Positions 46,701-61,238 are shown, numbered from the stretch's first letter. The stretch: 63,545 nt of DNA from Halocafeteria seosinensis (GCA_001687465.1 LVLI01000343.1:1-63545); one strand, 5' to 3'. Notes: generated by a model not told the origin, from the sequence alone. Translations and numbers: made by a program.

Positions 46701-49700
46701 GTCAACCGTCTGAGGCTCCAACGAGGATGCGCTAAATGTAGTAAACGACACTAAACATTGTTCCGTGGAAAGCCCTCTAGCGTCGACGCCTCCAATAGTA
46801 ATGAAAAACGATTCCGGTAGGCTCTCGTTATTTCTACCCGTATATCGGAGACGACCGCATTTATTGTCAAACTCGAACTTTGTTCGCTTGCTCAGTACGC
46901 CCAATATCACGGACTGTGCGGCACCGCTGTCTTGTGGCACAACTTTAATGACTGGTTCAACAACTCCTGGGTCCAAAAATTGGGGCAATGCTATCAAACT
47001 CTCTGGACAGGATAGGACGGCCTTTTCAATGACATCTGTCACAAAGACTCCAACGGGAAACAATGTCGATCTTCCTCTTGCGTCCGATACCACCACTTCG
47101 AACCCGAAAGCATTTTTACCATCCGTCTCGAAGTCGAAGGACCCATTCACAGCATGGCGTGTCAAGAAAACGGCGCCATTAGCCTCAGAAACACCGAACA
47201 AACTCTGCTCGCTGCTAGAGCTAGCAATACGGTACCGCAATGGGGGATACAGTGTCGTTACTTGCGGCCTTCCTAAAATTGTCCCTGCTGACGGTGTATC
47301 CGGCCATTCAGGAACTGTCAAGTTTAAGGAGAAAGCAATTGGGGGCCGTTCCCGTGGCTCTACAAATATGAAGAAAATTCCACTGTTTACTTCCCTGGTT
47401 GTCATGATTGTAATGTGCAGTACCACTGTAGTGTTCCTCCAACGGAAGAGATCACTCCGTGCGAAAATGGTACCAGTAGTTGGATCTATCCCAAACACCT
47501 CACTGTTTTGCGACAAGAAAGTTACGTCGTCACGGGGGTGGTCAGCTTCTATGCGGACTTTGGTTGGACCTGGATTTTGCTCAGGGACTGTGTAATTGCG
47601 GGTTTCCTCCAGGAAGCGAGGTTTTATGTCTCCGAAAAGCACTGCTATGGCAATACGTTTGCGGAGCGAATGTGTACTGAATAACGCCTGGACTTCTATC
47701 CATACCGACTTCCCAGCGTATTGTTGCAGCGTTCGGGCGGAAGCTTGCAATTTTGCTGTCCTAGAGTCCAGGAAGAAATGAGCTGGAGCGTCAACTAGGC
47801 TCCACACAATGTCTTGACCAGTTCTCGGGAGTGTAACAAAGTACGACTCCAAGTCTTCGTTTTCGGAGACCTCAATTTCTCCTGGAATGATACTAAAAGT
47901 AACATTTCTGTAGACCACATTGAATTCCACTGTAAAGCTGGTCATCACTCCTATACCTTTACCGAGAGTGGCGGTAGCAAGAAAGCGCAACGGTACCTGG
48001 TAGTCGTGAGCGGCTACTGACTGAAGAGGAGTAGGTCCTTGGCTGCTGCAGACGAAAACTGTGCTCGTACCCTGGTCGAAGAAAAAGCCCGATGGGCATT
48101 CATCGTCCAAGTATTCTGGCGACAGTTGCATTTGGAGCTTGGGAAAGCTGGTCTGGCATGTCTGGACCGCGTTGAGACTTATAACAGCATCTCCAGCTGG
48201 TGTATCCGAGAAAATGGATAGGTACATATCTTCTACGCGCAAGGCTTTTCGTCGAATTAGCTCGATGTGTACTCGGGATGAACGAATCGGTAAGACAGAG
48301 CTCTGGTCAATTATATTGACTCCAAAATCTCCATCAAAAGGAGGCACTAGGCCATACACGTAAAGTGAAGTCCCATGGGCAGTGTAATTCAGCTCGCTTT
48401 CTAGTTCAAGCTTGAAATCAAACTGTTCTGTTTGTTTAATAGCGACTTCGAAAGGGAACGGATTTATCTCTTGGTCGGAGAACGCCAGTTCACAGGCACT
48501 TGCCATGAAACTGCTAATCTGTGTAGATGGCCGGCACGGTTGTTCCATGAAGTTGATACCAGGACAAAGGGGCACCTTTTCCAGCAAGACCAAGAAACGG
48601 TTAAATGAGTCGGACAATTCAATAGATTGGAAGTCGATGCAATCTGAGACTACAACAGTGACCTCGAATGCGGATGTCTGAAGGATCTTTATTGCCCCGT
48701 TCAGCATTTTCAACTCCGGCCTACACATCGACACAGTTCCGCCATGGGATGCCACCGAAACGCCGCTGTAGGTTTCGTTGAGCTTCATTTCGAGAACGGG
48801 GGTAGCAAGAGAGTGATATTCACCGACGCCTAAAGCAACAAAGGAATTTCCTACGATCACCCATACATCTCTGTATTCCCAATAAAACGGTATCACATTC
48901 GAAATCGACCCGTTTCTACTTAAGACTAACGCGCTTGTTCCCGCGGTCAAAGGAATCCTGCCGTGATCTAGCATTTCAGCTGAGGCATTCAGGGCTATCC
49001 AGACAAAAATATGCTCTCTGGACGAATTCGAAAATCTAAGGCTCATGAGGGCCTGTTCCAGGGCAGGCACCAGCGTCACCAATTCGCCTTTAGTTTCCAG
49101 AGCGACAGACTCACTGGATTCGGGGTGAACCTGTTGGCAATTTGATTGAACGAGAGAAAACTCTGGTTGCTGCCAGGGCCATTTCTCAGATGATTTGATG
49201 ACAAGATGGTGATTGTTTCCAATTCGGCTTGCATTCTGACTAAAGTGCTGGAAAGACAAGCTTGACTGCTCGGTCTGGACAGTGACTTTGAGAAACTCCT
49301 TGACACTCCGATGCAGCATCTGAACAGTAACTGTTGTGTCGATGATTCCCCCTTTCCACGATTCCAAGACTAAAGACGAGTTCAAAAACACGCGTGCCCC
49401 GTGGATGAACAAAAACTTTGTGTCTTCTGGAAGTAATAAAGTGAATCTGCAAAGCTCTGGATTAAGTTCGAGAGGATCAAACACAGGTATGGCGGATGAG
49501 TTGTCTAGGAACACGGTAGCTCGGATCTCCATTGAACGAATATCGTCTGGGCAATTTCGCGAGGCTGAGTAATCAATACGTAACATAGAAGGATATGCTG
49601 TCTTTGTAATAGGATTCCGCGCTTCAATCAACACATCGACACTGTTCGAGTTCCCATTCTCTAGAGTATGAGTGTTCTCCAGCTTCAGTTCACATTCATC

Positions 49701-52700
49701 GGTGACTTTCCATGGAGAAATTGCATTCGACCACACCATGCGACAGAAAACTAGCCCGAAGCTAGGAATCGTTTCAATATGCGCGGCCGTCTCCCCTACA
49801 AGAGTCCGTCCAGTAGAGATATTCTGTCGCAACAGGGAGTCGCCTACTGGTGCCGCGTTTACGACATTTATTCGAACGAAAGACGACAGTATCTCCTTGG
49901 AGTCTAGAGAGCAGTGGAGTCGTCGCATACCGCTCACGCTATCTGTTGCTTGAACATATATGAGTCCATTTTCCCGGAGCTCTACACTAGCTGAATCGGA
50001 GGAGTAGCCTGGAGCATCGGAGATACTGCAAACAACCTGCTCCAGCCGTGGTAAGGAAACAGCTCCTGCATATTCGAGTTGTGATGACCGAGCAACGTTA
50101 AACTCGAAAGCTGCTGTATCTGGCCAATAAACTCCCTCTACATCTACATGGATGATGACATTGGTATTGAGTTCGGTGGAGCTACCTGTTCTTCCTGTGA
50201 TTCTGATGTGTACCGGAACGATGTAGTCTGTTGGTGCACGTTCGAGATCATACCGAAGCTTGAGTGTACCTTCGCGTTCATCAATCCTAAAAGTCTCTTT
50301 CGCTAGCGGCGGAGACAGTATTTCGTAGTGCAAGTCATTAAAATCATCGATTTCACCACTCGTTGCAGCTATGCTGCCACCTATTGTGCTTCCGACTGGG
50401 GAAGAAACATTCACTCTTAGCGGAAACCGTCCAGGGACCATTGGCGCTTCGACTTTGTTCAGTACTTGTACGGGCAGTACTATTGGTTTGGCCCAAAGGA
50501 ATGAATCCAACGGATTCCTGCAGGTCAACACTTGGAAGATAGTATCAACGCTCTCGAAATCAAGAATTTCAGAGCTCTCGAACTTGTTATCCCATGGTCG
50601 CACCACCGCAGCTTCAAAACCTGAAACGTATACAGTGTTGCATTTTATCATTTGTCCGACCTCAAAATTTGACACTTCTAGCCATTGGTTGAACAGTGTT
50701 CCCGTATCCGAGTTCTCTTCAATGGCAAGACCTCCGTTTGTTTTGAGTATGGGCTTCTCGTCAACATCCACAAGATCTATCCTCAACGTGGAGTAGGTAG
50801 TCATACCAGTTGGATCTGTAACGGACAGGTTGAGAGTGAACGTGGGAAATTGTTCGTAGTCTAGAAAATGAACAATCTGGTTCATGTTGCCCAAATGCAA
50901 CTGTCCTCTTTCTTTCCCGAAAGGTCTCACATTGAATAAACCAGAAGGACTCCCAGAAACAATTTCTATCCAGAGTCGATCATTGTCTCCAGCATCCTCG
51001 TCATACGTTTGTATCTTTGGTCCGAGTTTTTCTCCGGTTCGATACAAAGCGAATGGAGAGTACTCATATATTTGCATACTGCCTGTAACGATGTAGGGGG
51101 CTTCAGGCTCGTCCGTTACAACCACAGTTATGATAGCTGTATCATTCAGTCCACCCAGGTCTTCCGCCACTACTGTAATCAGATACTCACAGCCTCCGAT
51201 GGACTCAAAATCCAATATGTTTTCTGAATCAACCGATAAATATCCAGAATGCTTCCCAATTTTAAAATTCTTTGCATTCTCGCCTATAATCCAATATGAG
51301 ACAACGTCGCCGGCATCACCATCAATGGCTGTGACCGGCGGAAATATCGTTGTTCCAGATCTAGAATTTTCAGGTATGAACCTCCGACAGTCATCAATAA
51401 CAGGTGCTTCATTTACATCTTCAATTAAAACTGTTATTGTTGCTGTGTCGGTTCGAGGGTAGGGGACGTGATTGTCCTTGACCTCCACGAGTAGCGTGTG
51501 GCTCCTGGATTTCTCAAAGTCCAGAGAACTCGTCTCAATGACGCTTAATGCTCCAGAGTGTGGGTCCATTTGGAATATCCCAAAATCATTACCGCTTATT
51601 ATGGCCCATGTGTGCTTTAGCATTTTGCTTCCAGTAAAGCGGAGGCCCTCGAAAACAATATCGTCCTTACGAATATTCTCCTTAATGGTAGCGTTTTGCC
51701 CTCGGGCAATAAATGGGCTGTCGAACGACACCACCACATGAAACGTGTAAACGGAATACGCGCACACACTACGTTCCCTGGAAAGACAGCTACGTATCTG
51801 TAGTCTATGTACTGTTCCTTTGGAAAAGAGCGAGGACGTCAGGCGGAAACGTTCTCCTTCAATTTCGAACGTCCCATTGTGACTTTGACGTATCACGTGG
51901 AATACTAGCCTACCAAATTCACCGTTATTCGGGTCCGTTGCCTCGATGTGGCAATCAGGAATCAACGCCCCTGGAATAATACTCTCGTCCACTCTGAAAG
52001 ATTGATCAGATAGTATCGGAAAGCGCGGAGTTCTTTCGACGTTTACAATGATTGTTCCTTCGCGATATACAATAGATGGCCGATCCCTCCACGAAGCAGC
52101 AAACTTTAGTTTGTATTGGATCTGTGGCAGCTGCCAAGCATCGTGCATCATATATACGTGGCCAGTGGCAGAGTCAACCCTGAATACTGCGGCACTACCA
52201 GAGTATGCGCTTGCAACGTCTAAAGCATAAACAATTTCACGACCAGGAGCTTGTAGCAAATCCGCAATAGAGAATGGTGCAGTCCTGTTCTTAGGGATTA
52301 TCAAGCCAGCTCTATGAGTAGCCGGTACAGTTACACACGCTGTTTCTGAGCAGTTTGTGTCGTCGGGTTTAAGTAGAATATGCGGGCCGGGGTGAGTGAT
52401 ACGTACAGGAACCGTGCCGCTGTCAGTTAAAGCTGGAGAGCCATTGTCGGTTACATCCACTAATATATCGAAGCGTATTTCTTGAAGGAATCTGTGCCTG
52501 CGTTGAATAAAAATTTCACCGCTAATTTCGTCTATGCCAATAATTCCTTCCAGCGATTCATCTTTCCAACAGAGATGTTTCGGCACAGAAACACTTGTAT
52601 CGAGGGTAACTTCTAGTTGCTGCGGTAAATGCATCGCTGAAAACAGCTCCATTGAGGTCATATCCTGGGAAATTGATATGCTGTTTTGGTCAAAAACGAG

Positions 52701-55700
52701 GAAAAACTCTCTTGCGCTGTCAATGATCGGCACTTCTGTGGACTGTATGACCTCGCAATCAATCGCACGCGGTAAAGAGCACCGCTGAAGTATCGCGACT
52801 GAGTTATGACGCATATCCAGAAGCACTTTATCTGCGGGACGTTCTTCGGATCCAAGCAGTAATAAAACACGCTGGCTATCATCTAACATGACCGAAACTG
52901 TAGAAGAGTTCATCAGGTTCAGTGTGAGCGTTCGCGAGGTTCCTGGAGATTCCCTGTACCACCTTGCTATACAGGGGTAAGCACTGAGCTTAAAAACATG
53001 CTGATCGGAAGAGTCTTCATCGAAGACACTCACAGACCCTACAATACTGCCGGAATCAATTTCTGAATTCCAGGACAACGGTGAAGACAGCAACACCGGT
53101 CTGTCGTTCTTATCGGTCACAAGTACCTTGATAGATTGGGACGTCACTAATCCAACTCCGTTCACTACAGCTATGTCAAGTCGATGAGGTCCCCCAGTTT
53201 TAGTTTCCTTATTCAGAGCCCTGGCCACAGTAAGCACTCCCTGAGGGCTCAAATGAAAAGAATCCGAAGAATCTGACTGTAGATAATACGTTAATTGATC
53301 ATTTCCTTCCTTTTCCGGATTTAAAATCCCTAGTTGAACACTCCAAGTAGGGTCAACTGTCTCTTCCTCAATCGTGACAGTCCAGTCAGGAATATTCGTT
53401 AACCTTGGAGCCACTGGAACGGACTTTATTGTCACATGGACGACGAAGCCTGTTGCTAGTGCGCTAGTATCAATCCCACCTAATACGATCTGCAAGTCAA
53501 ACGAATCCTGCAAGTCCGCGAGCGGGAGACTTTTCTCTAACATGAGCTGCCCAGCTTCATCAATCGAAAATATTCCAAGCGCATCCCCACCAATCAACGA
53601 GAACGGCTGCAGTGGTCCGTTGAGGTAATAGAATCGAAATGGTTCTCTGATTAATGTGCCGCTGACGAGGGTATCAGGAATTTCGATTTGAATGTCTTTT
53701 ATGTCCTCGGGGTGTTCTTGCTTCGCATTTGTAGACGCCTTGAAGTGAAGCGTCACGTTCAGTGGGTCACTGTCTCCAGGAAATCGCCATTGTTCTCCGA
53801 ATTCATCGAAAACGCCAACCTCAACGCTCAGTTCATCTTGCTCGAGAGCGCTTCCGAAGTCTGCATTATCCGTAGTGGCTATAATACCCGTAGCTTCTTC
53901 AATTTTGATTAGATTCATTACTCCCTGTTTCGCCGTGGCCTCAAATGGCACGAATCGGAGAACTGCACCCCAGTCTTCGTCCGACGCTCCAACAATACCG
54001 ATGACAAAATTTTCTTCGTAGGCGTCGTTGGTTGCTACGTATACACTGAGATCTCCTTCGCTGCCTATCTGGGACGCAGAGGGAGTAGGTGGCTCGTTGA
54101 TGTTGGTAACGGCTATCGTGACCACTTGATCGCTAGAAAGCTGTGCTTTGTTCGTAACTGCAATATGAAGAGTATAAATACTTTCTTTTGGGCTCTCGTA
54201 GTTCAATACGGCGTTTTCTAACACCAAGAACGAGTTCTCATCAATGGAGAAGAATGGAGCTTCCGGCAACCCATTACCTTCAGTGATACGAAACGTTAGT
54301 TCGCCAAATTGTGGGTCCACACTGAAATCCGAGAGCGATTCTCCGATAACGGTACCCTGCTGTACATTTTCAGGCACGGAAAACTCCACTGCAGGCTCAG
54401 TGACCGGTGGGAGCACCTCGTCGGTTATGAATATTGTCAACGTCTGATCAACTCGTTGTCCTGGATACCCATCATCGTTTATTCTCACTAACAGTAGAAC
54501 CGGAGAAGCTGTATCAACAAGTCTTGCTGGTTTTTCTACAATAACCTCTCCTTCTGGGGAAACCCTGATCGCGTCATTTCGGATCCTACTTTGAAAAGTG
54601 ATTATTTGATTAGAATCTGGATCTATAGCTTTCAGCCTCCCGATCTGTGTGCCCTTTTTCGCTGTAATACTGACATTGAAGACAGTGCCACTAATTAGAC
54701 GAGGTGGTTCGTTTACATCAAGAATCGATACAGTTACCGACATCTCCGTGCACAGGTCGGGAGTGTCCTTCACGCAAACGCGAACAATAGCACTGGGTGT
54801 TATTCCGACTCCGGTTGTTGTTTCGTAATCAATGTCACTGGTAAGTGATCTCACTACTCCTGCCTCATCAACAGCGAAAAGTTCCGCAAATAAACTCTGA
54901 GAAGACTGTTGGCTAAGTTGGAACGTAACATTCTGACCGTAGTTCAGACTGGAGAGAGGAGCATTGAGCAAACGAGTTCCAGATTGGGAATTCTCTTCAA
55001 TGAACAACGTCACGTCGTTGACAACTGGAGCCAGGGGTGCATCCACTACGGAAACTTGTAATGGGAATGCTGTTGAGCCTCCGTGAGATGGATCAACGCT
55101 CACGACGGCAATTTCAAGTGAGTAGCTAACCAGATCCGGGAAATGGGAAAGCGGACGCTTTAAAACCAATTCTCCTGTGGTCCCTTCTATAAAAAACACT
55201 CCATTTTCGTTACCAGAGGTAATGCCGAAGCGAACAGTGCCCGCCGAGATGTTCTTAAAAGGGGTACCTTCGGGGAACAGCGAATTTAAGGAGCTACCTT
55301 CTTGGGTATCTCGAGAGACACTTATTTCCGACGCGGTCATATGTGGTAACCCAAATGGGGCTATGACTGAAATCGTTACTGTCGAAGTACTGGACAGAGG
55401 CATGACAGGATCATTGTCTTGAACAAATATAGTCACATTGTGCTCTCCGATGTCGCCTACAGTCAACCTTTGCGTTGCCACAGAGAGTATACCAGTCGTT
55501 GGATGCACTCTGAAGAGTCCGCTATTCTTTCCTATTATGCTAAATAGCACGGCGTCGTTGGTGATCCTATTCGCCAGTTGCAACGGAGGCGCTACCACAT
55601 GGTTGAAACGGTCCCCAACATGGGCCACACGTTGCTGTGAGAGAATCGTCGGGGCTAGGTTGCTAAATACAACATTGATTGTTACTGTACCAGTTGAATT

Positions 55701-58700
55701 ATCGCCGTGTTGGTCTACAGCCAAAATATCTAGGATAAACTTGCCGGAACCTGGCTTCATCGCGTTTACTGGAGCTCTGTTCAAGACTACCAAGCCTGAG
55801 CTCGACAGGCTGAACCAATTATCCCCGGGGCCGTTACCCTTGGCAATGCCAATTTCAAAGGGGTCTTCTTCCGGATCAAAAATGTCCAGTTGAACTAATT
55901 TAGCTCCTCTCTGAGTTCCCTGTGCGATGGAAATTTCCCGTGAAGCAACTTGCGGAGGTTCGTTCACATCAGTAACCTGAACGTAGAGCAGCGCGGAATC
56001 CTTCCCTCCAGACGATGCTTCTACCTGAACCGATAGTTTATAAATGCTCTGTGTCTCAAAGTCGAGATACTTTTTGAGCACCAGACTATTACCGAGGAAG
56101 TCGAAAGTTGCTTGGTTGTTGCCTTCTTCCAACGAGAAATGTAGTTGGGCATCCGGATCGGGGTGTGATGCTGCTACGCTGGTGACTACTGTGAGAGGGG
56201 GACTGTTCTCCAGTATGGACACTGTCCCGAGAAACTGCATCCTAGGCTGCGTAGGTCCTTTCATAACGTCAACGTCAAACTTTACGAAGCTACTAGCTCC
56301 CTGTTGGTCTCTTACTTGGGCCTCTAAGCGGAAACTATGAGGATCAGAGTAGTAGTCCACAGCTTCGCGTAAAAAGAGCGCGCCATGCCTACTAATGGAA
56401 AACTTGCCCTCGGCCGATTGCGGAAGTGACCACAGCATAAATTGCCCCTCCGGATCCGATGCTTTCAGTGTTACATTCAGATACAATCCTTTCAACGGGG
56501 GGGAGGTGCCTGACAACACATGTACCACTGGAATAGGATGCAACACCGGAGGTTCGTTTACATCCCTCACCACAATCCTTATTTCTATCGAAGACGACAA
56601 TTGCCCATCGAATGCGGTAATACGTAGGTTGTATTGATGCTTCGTCTCATAGTCAAGGGAGTCTGCTATTTCCAGGTCACCCCCGGAGCTTATGTTGAAT
56701 TTGTTACCAACGTTTCCTTGAGAAATAGTCGTCGACACGGTTCCCTCAGCGTCGGTGATTCCCAGATCCGCAAAAATCGTCCCGACTTCAGCGTCTTCGT
56801 CCACCTCTACGACCTCTTTCTCGAATGCTATTTTGGGAGCAGTATTATCAACTACAATGTTTAATGTAACCTCCATGATTGCGGTGTCAGGACGAGTTAA
56901 GTGGCTGAATACAACATTTGTCACTTCAATGTACAAAACTACATTACCTTCTAAGCTTTCGTCGTCAAGGGGTCTTTGCTCGCCGAGGAATAGAAATCCA
57001 GAGTTATCAACTCCAAATAATCCACCCCGAGCGCCATGTACTATCTCATATTTTGCGATACCATTTGGATGGGTGGCAGGTAGTGGTTCCGAGTGAAGCC
57101 TGTCTGTGGCCCTGCTGCTAGTCAAAATTTGGTATGTGACATCCTCAACTGTGAGTCCGCCACTCTGCTCGCTTGGCTTTTCAATGATGTCCTGAACGAT
57201 GGGCCTCCAAACAGTATCGTCAAGCTCATCACAATCTGTATCCTCGGTTTGCAGACAAAACTCCCATGCAACCGAATCCGTGATGGTCAGGGACTCGCCG
57301 TTACTTCGCGTCACCGTATGATCTCCTCGAAAAGTTGGGAAACTTAAGCCTGGAGAAGGGACATTAAACTTAAGGGCGTGTATGAGTGTTCCGTCAGGCT
57401 GGAGTGCTATCCAGCAGTTCGGACTCCAGCCATTTTGACACCTTATTGGACAGTTTTCTTTTGGGTGTATTGCTTCCGTTTCAAAACGGAAACTGTTGCC
57501 TTCACAGTCTGCTCCTCCACACTCCGGAGAACGGCATGGAAAATTGAACGACCCTGGTGTTCCCATTCTTTGGCGGAACTGGAAAGGAATCCCAAACGCC
57601 AGAGTGCGTAAACGTCCAATAACTGAACCGCGCGGTTGCTCCGCAAATAAAGATGAATAAACAACTCCATCCTCCGCAGTTCCTAAAACAACGATTTGCA
57701 CCGGACCTTGCAATATCCTAACAGTCAACATGTACTGACTCTCCAATGGAGTGCGGAAGTCTTCACGCAACTCCTTAACCGAGATGGGAATTTGTATCAC
57801 CGGGTTCATCTCCAGAAACTCCGTCCGAATGTTGCTGCTTACCAGAGAACCATTAGAAACTAAGAAGTACTTTGTCGAGAAGGATTCCGAAATGTCTGCT
57901 TTAAGCATATCCCCATCTCTGTCTTTACATTGACCAAATTGTACAAGGTCTTCGACATGGATTGTACCTGCAGGACTTCCCTCTACTAAACGAATAGAAG
58001 TATTACTCGCGGTGCATCGTGGAGCGTAATTCCTTCGAGGTAATACTGTCACCTCACTTGTGGTATAGGCCTTCCCTGGAGGGATGTTACTATCCTCACC
58101 TATAATGGGCACGCGGAAACTCAATGCTTCCTGGCCTTCGGGGACAATTATGCTGCTGGCCATACGCAAAATCCCGGTAAGCGACTCCAGCGAAAATGGT
58201 AGAGTGGAGTTTTCGTCAACTAAATGAAAATGCACGAATTGTTGTATACCCTCATCATTCGAAAAACTCACGATTTCCCCTATTTCATCTCCTTTCTCTA
58301 CATCATCTCGAATGGTTAGCTGTGTTGGAATTAAAACTGGCGGAGAATTACTATGTTCGAAAATGAAGTCAATAAACCCCGTCCCTGTTGCACCACTGTT
58401 ATCTGCTGCCATGACGGTTACCGTAACTAGTTTCCCGTCCATGTTATTGTGATTAAACACTCCAAAGTCTAGCAGAGAAATATGCCCAGTTGCGTTTATA
58501 GCGAATACAGATGATGATACTGGAAAGCTGAAGGTGATGCTGTCATCGCGATCTTCGTCAAAACCACAAACCGGACCTACGGAGGTGCTCGTTCGGGTTT
58601 TACTTAACTTGAAGGTCTCAGGAAACACTATTGGGGGATCGTTGACGTCCAACACCTGGACAACAATACCCACTTTACTGGATAACACACCATCGTTTAC

Positions 58701-60687
58701 GACAATCTCTACTGAGTGCTTTTGTTTCCGTTCAAAGTCTAGTGCCGCTGAGTCTGCAACCAGTAGTTCCCCCGTGATATGATCTACGACGAAAGTATTA
58801 CTCTCTGGCACCTGATCATCCATGCGAAAAGTGAACTCAGCTAGATCTTCCCCTTCCGCCTCTAAAGTTGCAATTACGGTTCCAGCCTTCGTATTTTCTG
58901 GTATCTGCAAGAGTTTGTTTTTTATCGTTGGTTTTTTCCTCGCCTTTGTGACTCGAATATCTATAACGCAGATATCCGATAACGCATGTGCGTTGGTGAC
59001 TCTCAGGGACAGCGTAAACGAATTCAACCTACCAATGGCAGAAGCGACAGTGAGCTGTCCAGTACGAGAATTGACAGCGAGAGGCAACCGTGAGCTCATG
59101 ATATCCCACGAAAGAGCACCACCCTCTTCACTACTTGCAACCGTCATGTTTGTGACTACAGCAGAGCCTACTTTCGCGTCGTCTGTCAAATCCAGCCTTG
59201 CCGGGCAATTTTGGATAGCTGGGGCCGCCGGTACGGAAATCACGTTGATAACAACGTCGAGTTGGGTCCTAACTGTTTGAGACGGGGATAGCTTAGCATT
59301 CAAAAGCACAGATAGTCTGAATACTTTGCACGTTTCGAACTTTAAGTTTGCTTGTTGGAGTTCCAGCTCTTTTTGACTGGAGACACGAAAGTTGTCACCG
59401 GAGAGTTTGCATTCCACCGAGCCAACGGGCATACCTGGACTCTTGAACGTAGTTGTGATCGGCCCGGTAAACGCAGGATGCCGCTTATATTTTAGGGGAC
59501 CCATGACCTCACTCTCCTCATAATTTCCCTCCCGTATACTAAATTCGTAATTTTTAACAAGGGCGATAACTGGATCGGACATTTCTCCGTTACGGCATAT
59601 TTTGTCGGCAGGACAAGCAGATTGGATGTATCTTCTATGGGATGGGACGTCATCGGGTCTGCTGTAATAGTTGGTCGAGACCTGTATGGGTGCACCCGCC
59701 CCTTCGGGACAAATTACGCTGGCATTCCCGCAGACTCGAGGATGCCGGATTGTGCTCCCAGGAGTACAGTAGTATCCTCTTCCACATTGACCACTACACA
59801 CAGGAGATGCAAGCCCAGTTTGAGACCCAAAACTTCCTTGGGGACACTCTGAGCGGGTCCCTCTGATACAGTGATGACCTGTTGGACAGGGCGCAACTTG
59901 TTCGACATTGTTTGACTCTCCAGCGGTTATATAAAATCCTGCGGCGATTTGCAGTGGCATGTCACTTCCTGGAGGGCAATAACGCTGTGTTCCTCCGCCG
60001 CACGAGCGAACTCCCGGTGATTTGAAGGGGCAATAGTACCCTGTATTGGTCCAGCATAAATTACTTCGGCATACCCATTCGTTAACCCTTTTGTTACTTA
60101 CCTCCTGGGCAAGGAATAGAGCATCTTTCATCCACATCCTCACCATCACCGGAAAATCCTTTGGAGCAGGGCCAGCACTTTGTGTTAACTCGCTCGGCGC
60201 TGAAGTGATTAACAGGACAGGGATCTGGATTACGGCTGCGAATGCTGCTGCAGGAGAAACCAGGGCCACAAGGCCGACAGTCGAGGCGGGTGATCCTTGT
60301 AGAGGTTAAAGAAGAACCTTCAGCCGAAAAGTACCCCGCATCGCAAAAACACGGCAGCTTGGAGACCACCTCACTATGGAACGTGTTGAAGATAAGCTCT
60401 GATGAGTAAAATGAAATGAGAAGGTTAAAGTAGGAAAAGGCACTTCTCGCCTCATAATATCTTACCTCCTTCACACACAACACCTTCAGGCAATCTGCAT
60501 AGATTCTATTATATTGAGTGATAGTCATTTGATGTCAATGAAGTGAAAGTCTGCCTACATACCGGTATTCTCGGAGCTGTTTCGCTTGTGCCCCCGTCAG
60601 CTCTGCATTAATGGGCTGCGTCACTACAGCGGTTAGCAGTAGCATGCACACTACAAACGTCCAGGTACAGAGCTTGTGTCGGATCAT
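34731..60687 (-). CDS. giant cadherin-repeat/IPT multi-TM surface protein
   Basis: Exons 60563-60687, 60466-60494, 60102-60398 and 34731-60040 encode about 8,586 residues, the last exon being 25.3 kb. Exon 1 gives a signal peptide (MIRHKLCTWTFVVCMLLLTA). Then come Cys-rich ephrin-receptor-like (GCC2/GCC3) units (about residues 60-330), and at least two dozen cadherin-like repeats (about 330-6,330) with Ca-binding ends such as LDVNDPPIVF, VRDVNEPPVL, VTDVNEPPQV and IEDVNEAPVI. IPT/TIG-like Ig folds follow (about 6,330-7,830; GGVLEVFGAGIG, GGTLTIYGKNFGPRG, GGIIEVFGKGFGD). A Cys-rich EGF-like block (CPVGFFGSLNNICVEC, genome 36640-36955), about eight to nine TM helices (35380-36655) and a coiled-coil cytosolic tail complete it. 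The likely role is a calcium-dependent surface adhesion or sensing protein. Some 3n introns could be hidden, since stop-free ones occur nearby. Confidence 0.85.
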
Positions 60688-61230
60688 TTCAGGAAATCCC
60701 GTGAGTCTATTCCTCTCCGTACAGGTTTATTGGGACCTTCGTCACGTTCCTGAACGGGAATGACACTGACACGTTTTTACTCCAGTTTTCCATCGCGCAT
60801 GCACACCTCAAATAGTGCTTTAGAGACGGGATTGATACAGTAATATCTTATGCCTTGTCTACACAAGTCTGTGCAGAACAAGAGAATGTAAAGGGAAATG
60901 GCAACGGGACACAAAGGGCTTCAACATCGTTTCCGGGCCGGACCGGTAGGACTCTACGGAACATGCAATTACATTCCCAACGAACTCACACTGTATCACT
61001 TGGACTGTGACGGGGATTCCCTTGTGTATAGTAATCGACTTGCCGATACACAATGAACAGCATTGCTACGAAGTAAGAGTAAGTCTGTTGGTGTTGCTGG
61101 TGTGTCATGTCATTACGGTGTCCCTAGAAATAGTAAGCATTCAAAGTCACTAGAAAAGATAATTGAAGCAAGAAAGTACCGGTGTTATACAATAGAGCGC
61201 TAGTATATATAATAGCGCAAAATTATACTA

Positions 61231-61238
61231 TGACGTCA
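61231..61238. promoter_or_regulatory. TGACGTCA (CRE/ATF-like) palindrome
   Basis: A perfect 8-bp CRE palindrome about 540 bp upstream of the giant gene's start codon, 18 bp from an AT-rich core (gtatatataa). bZIP factors of the CREB/ATF type bind this motif in many eukaryotes. Function here is inferred from position only. Confidence 0.3.

Noticed and set aside
35122-59866. Dozens of plus-strand open frames of 60-280 codons across the giant gene.
   Set aside because: They are antisense shadows of the minus-strand exon; none shows family similarity or splice structure.
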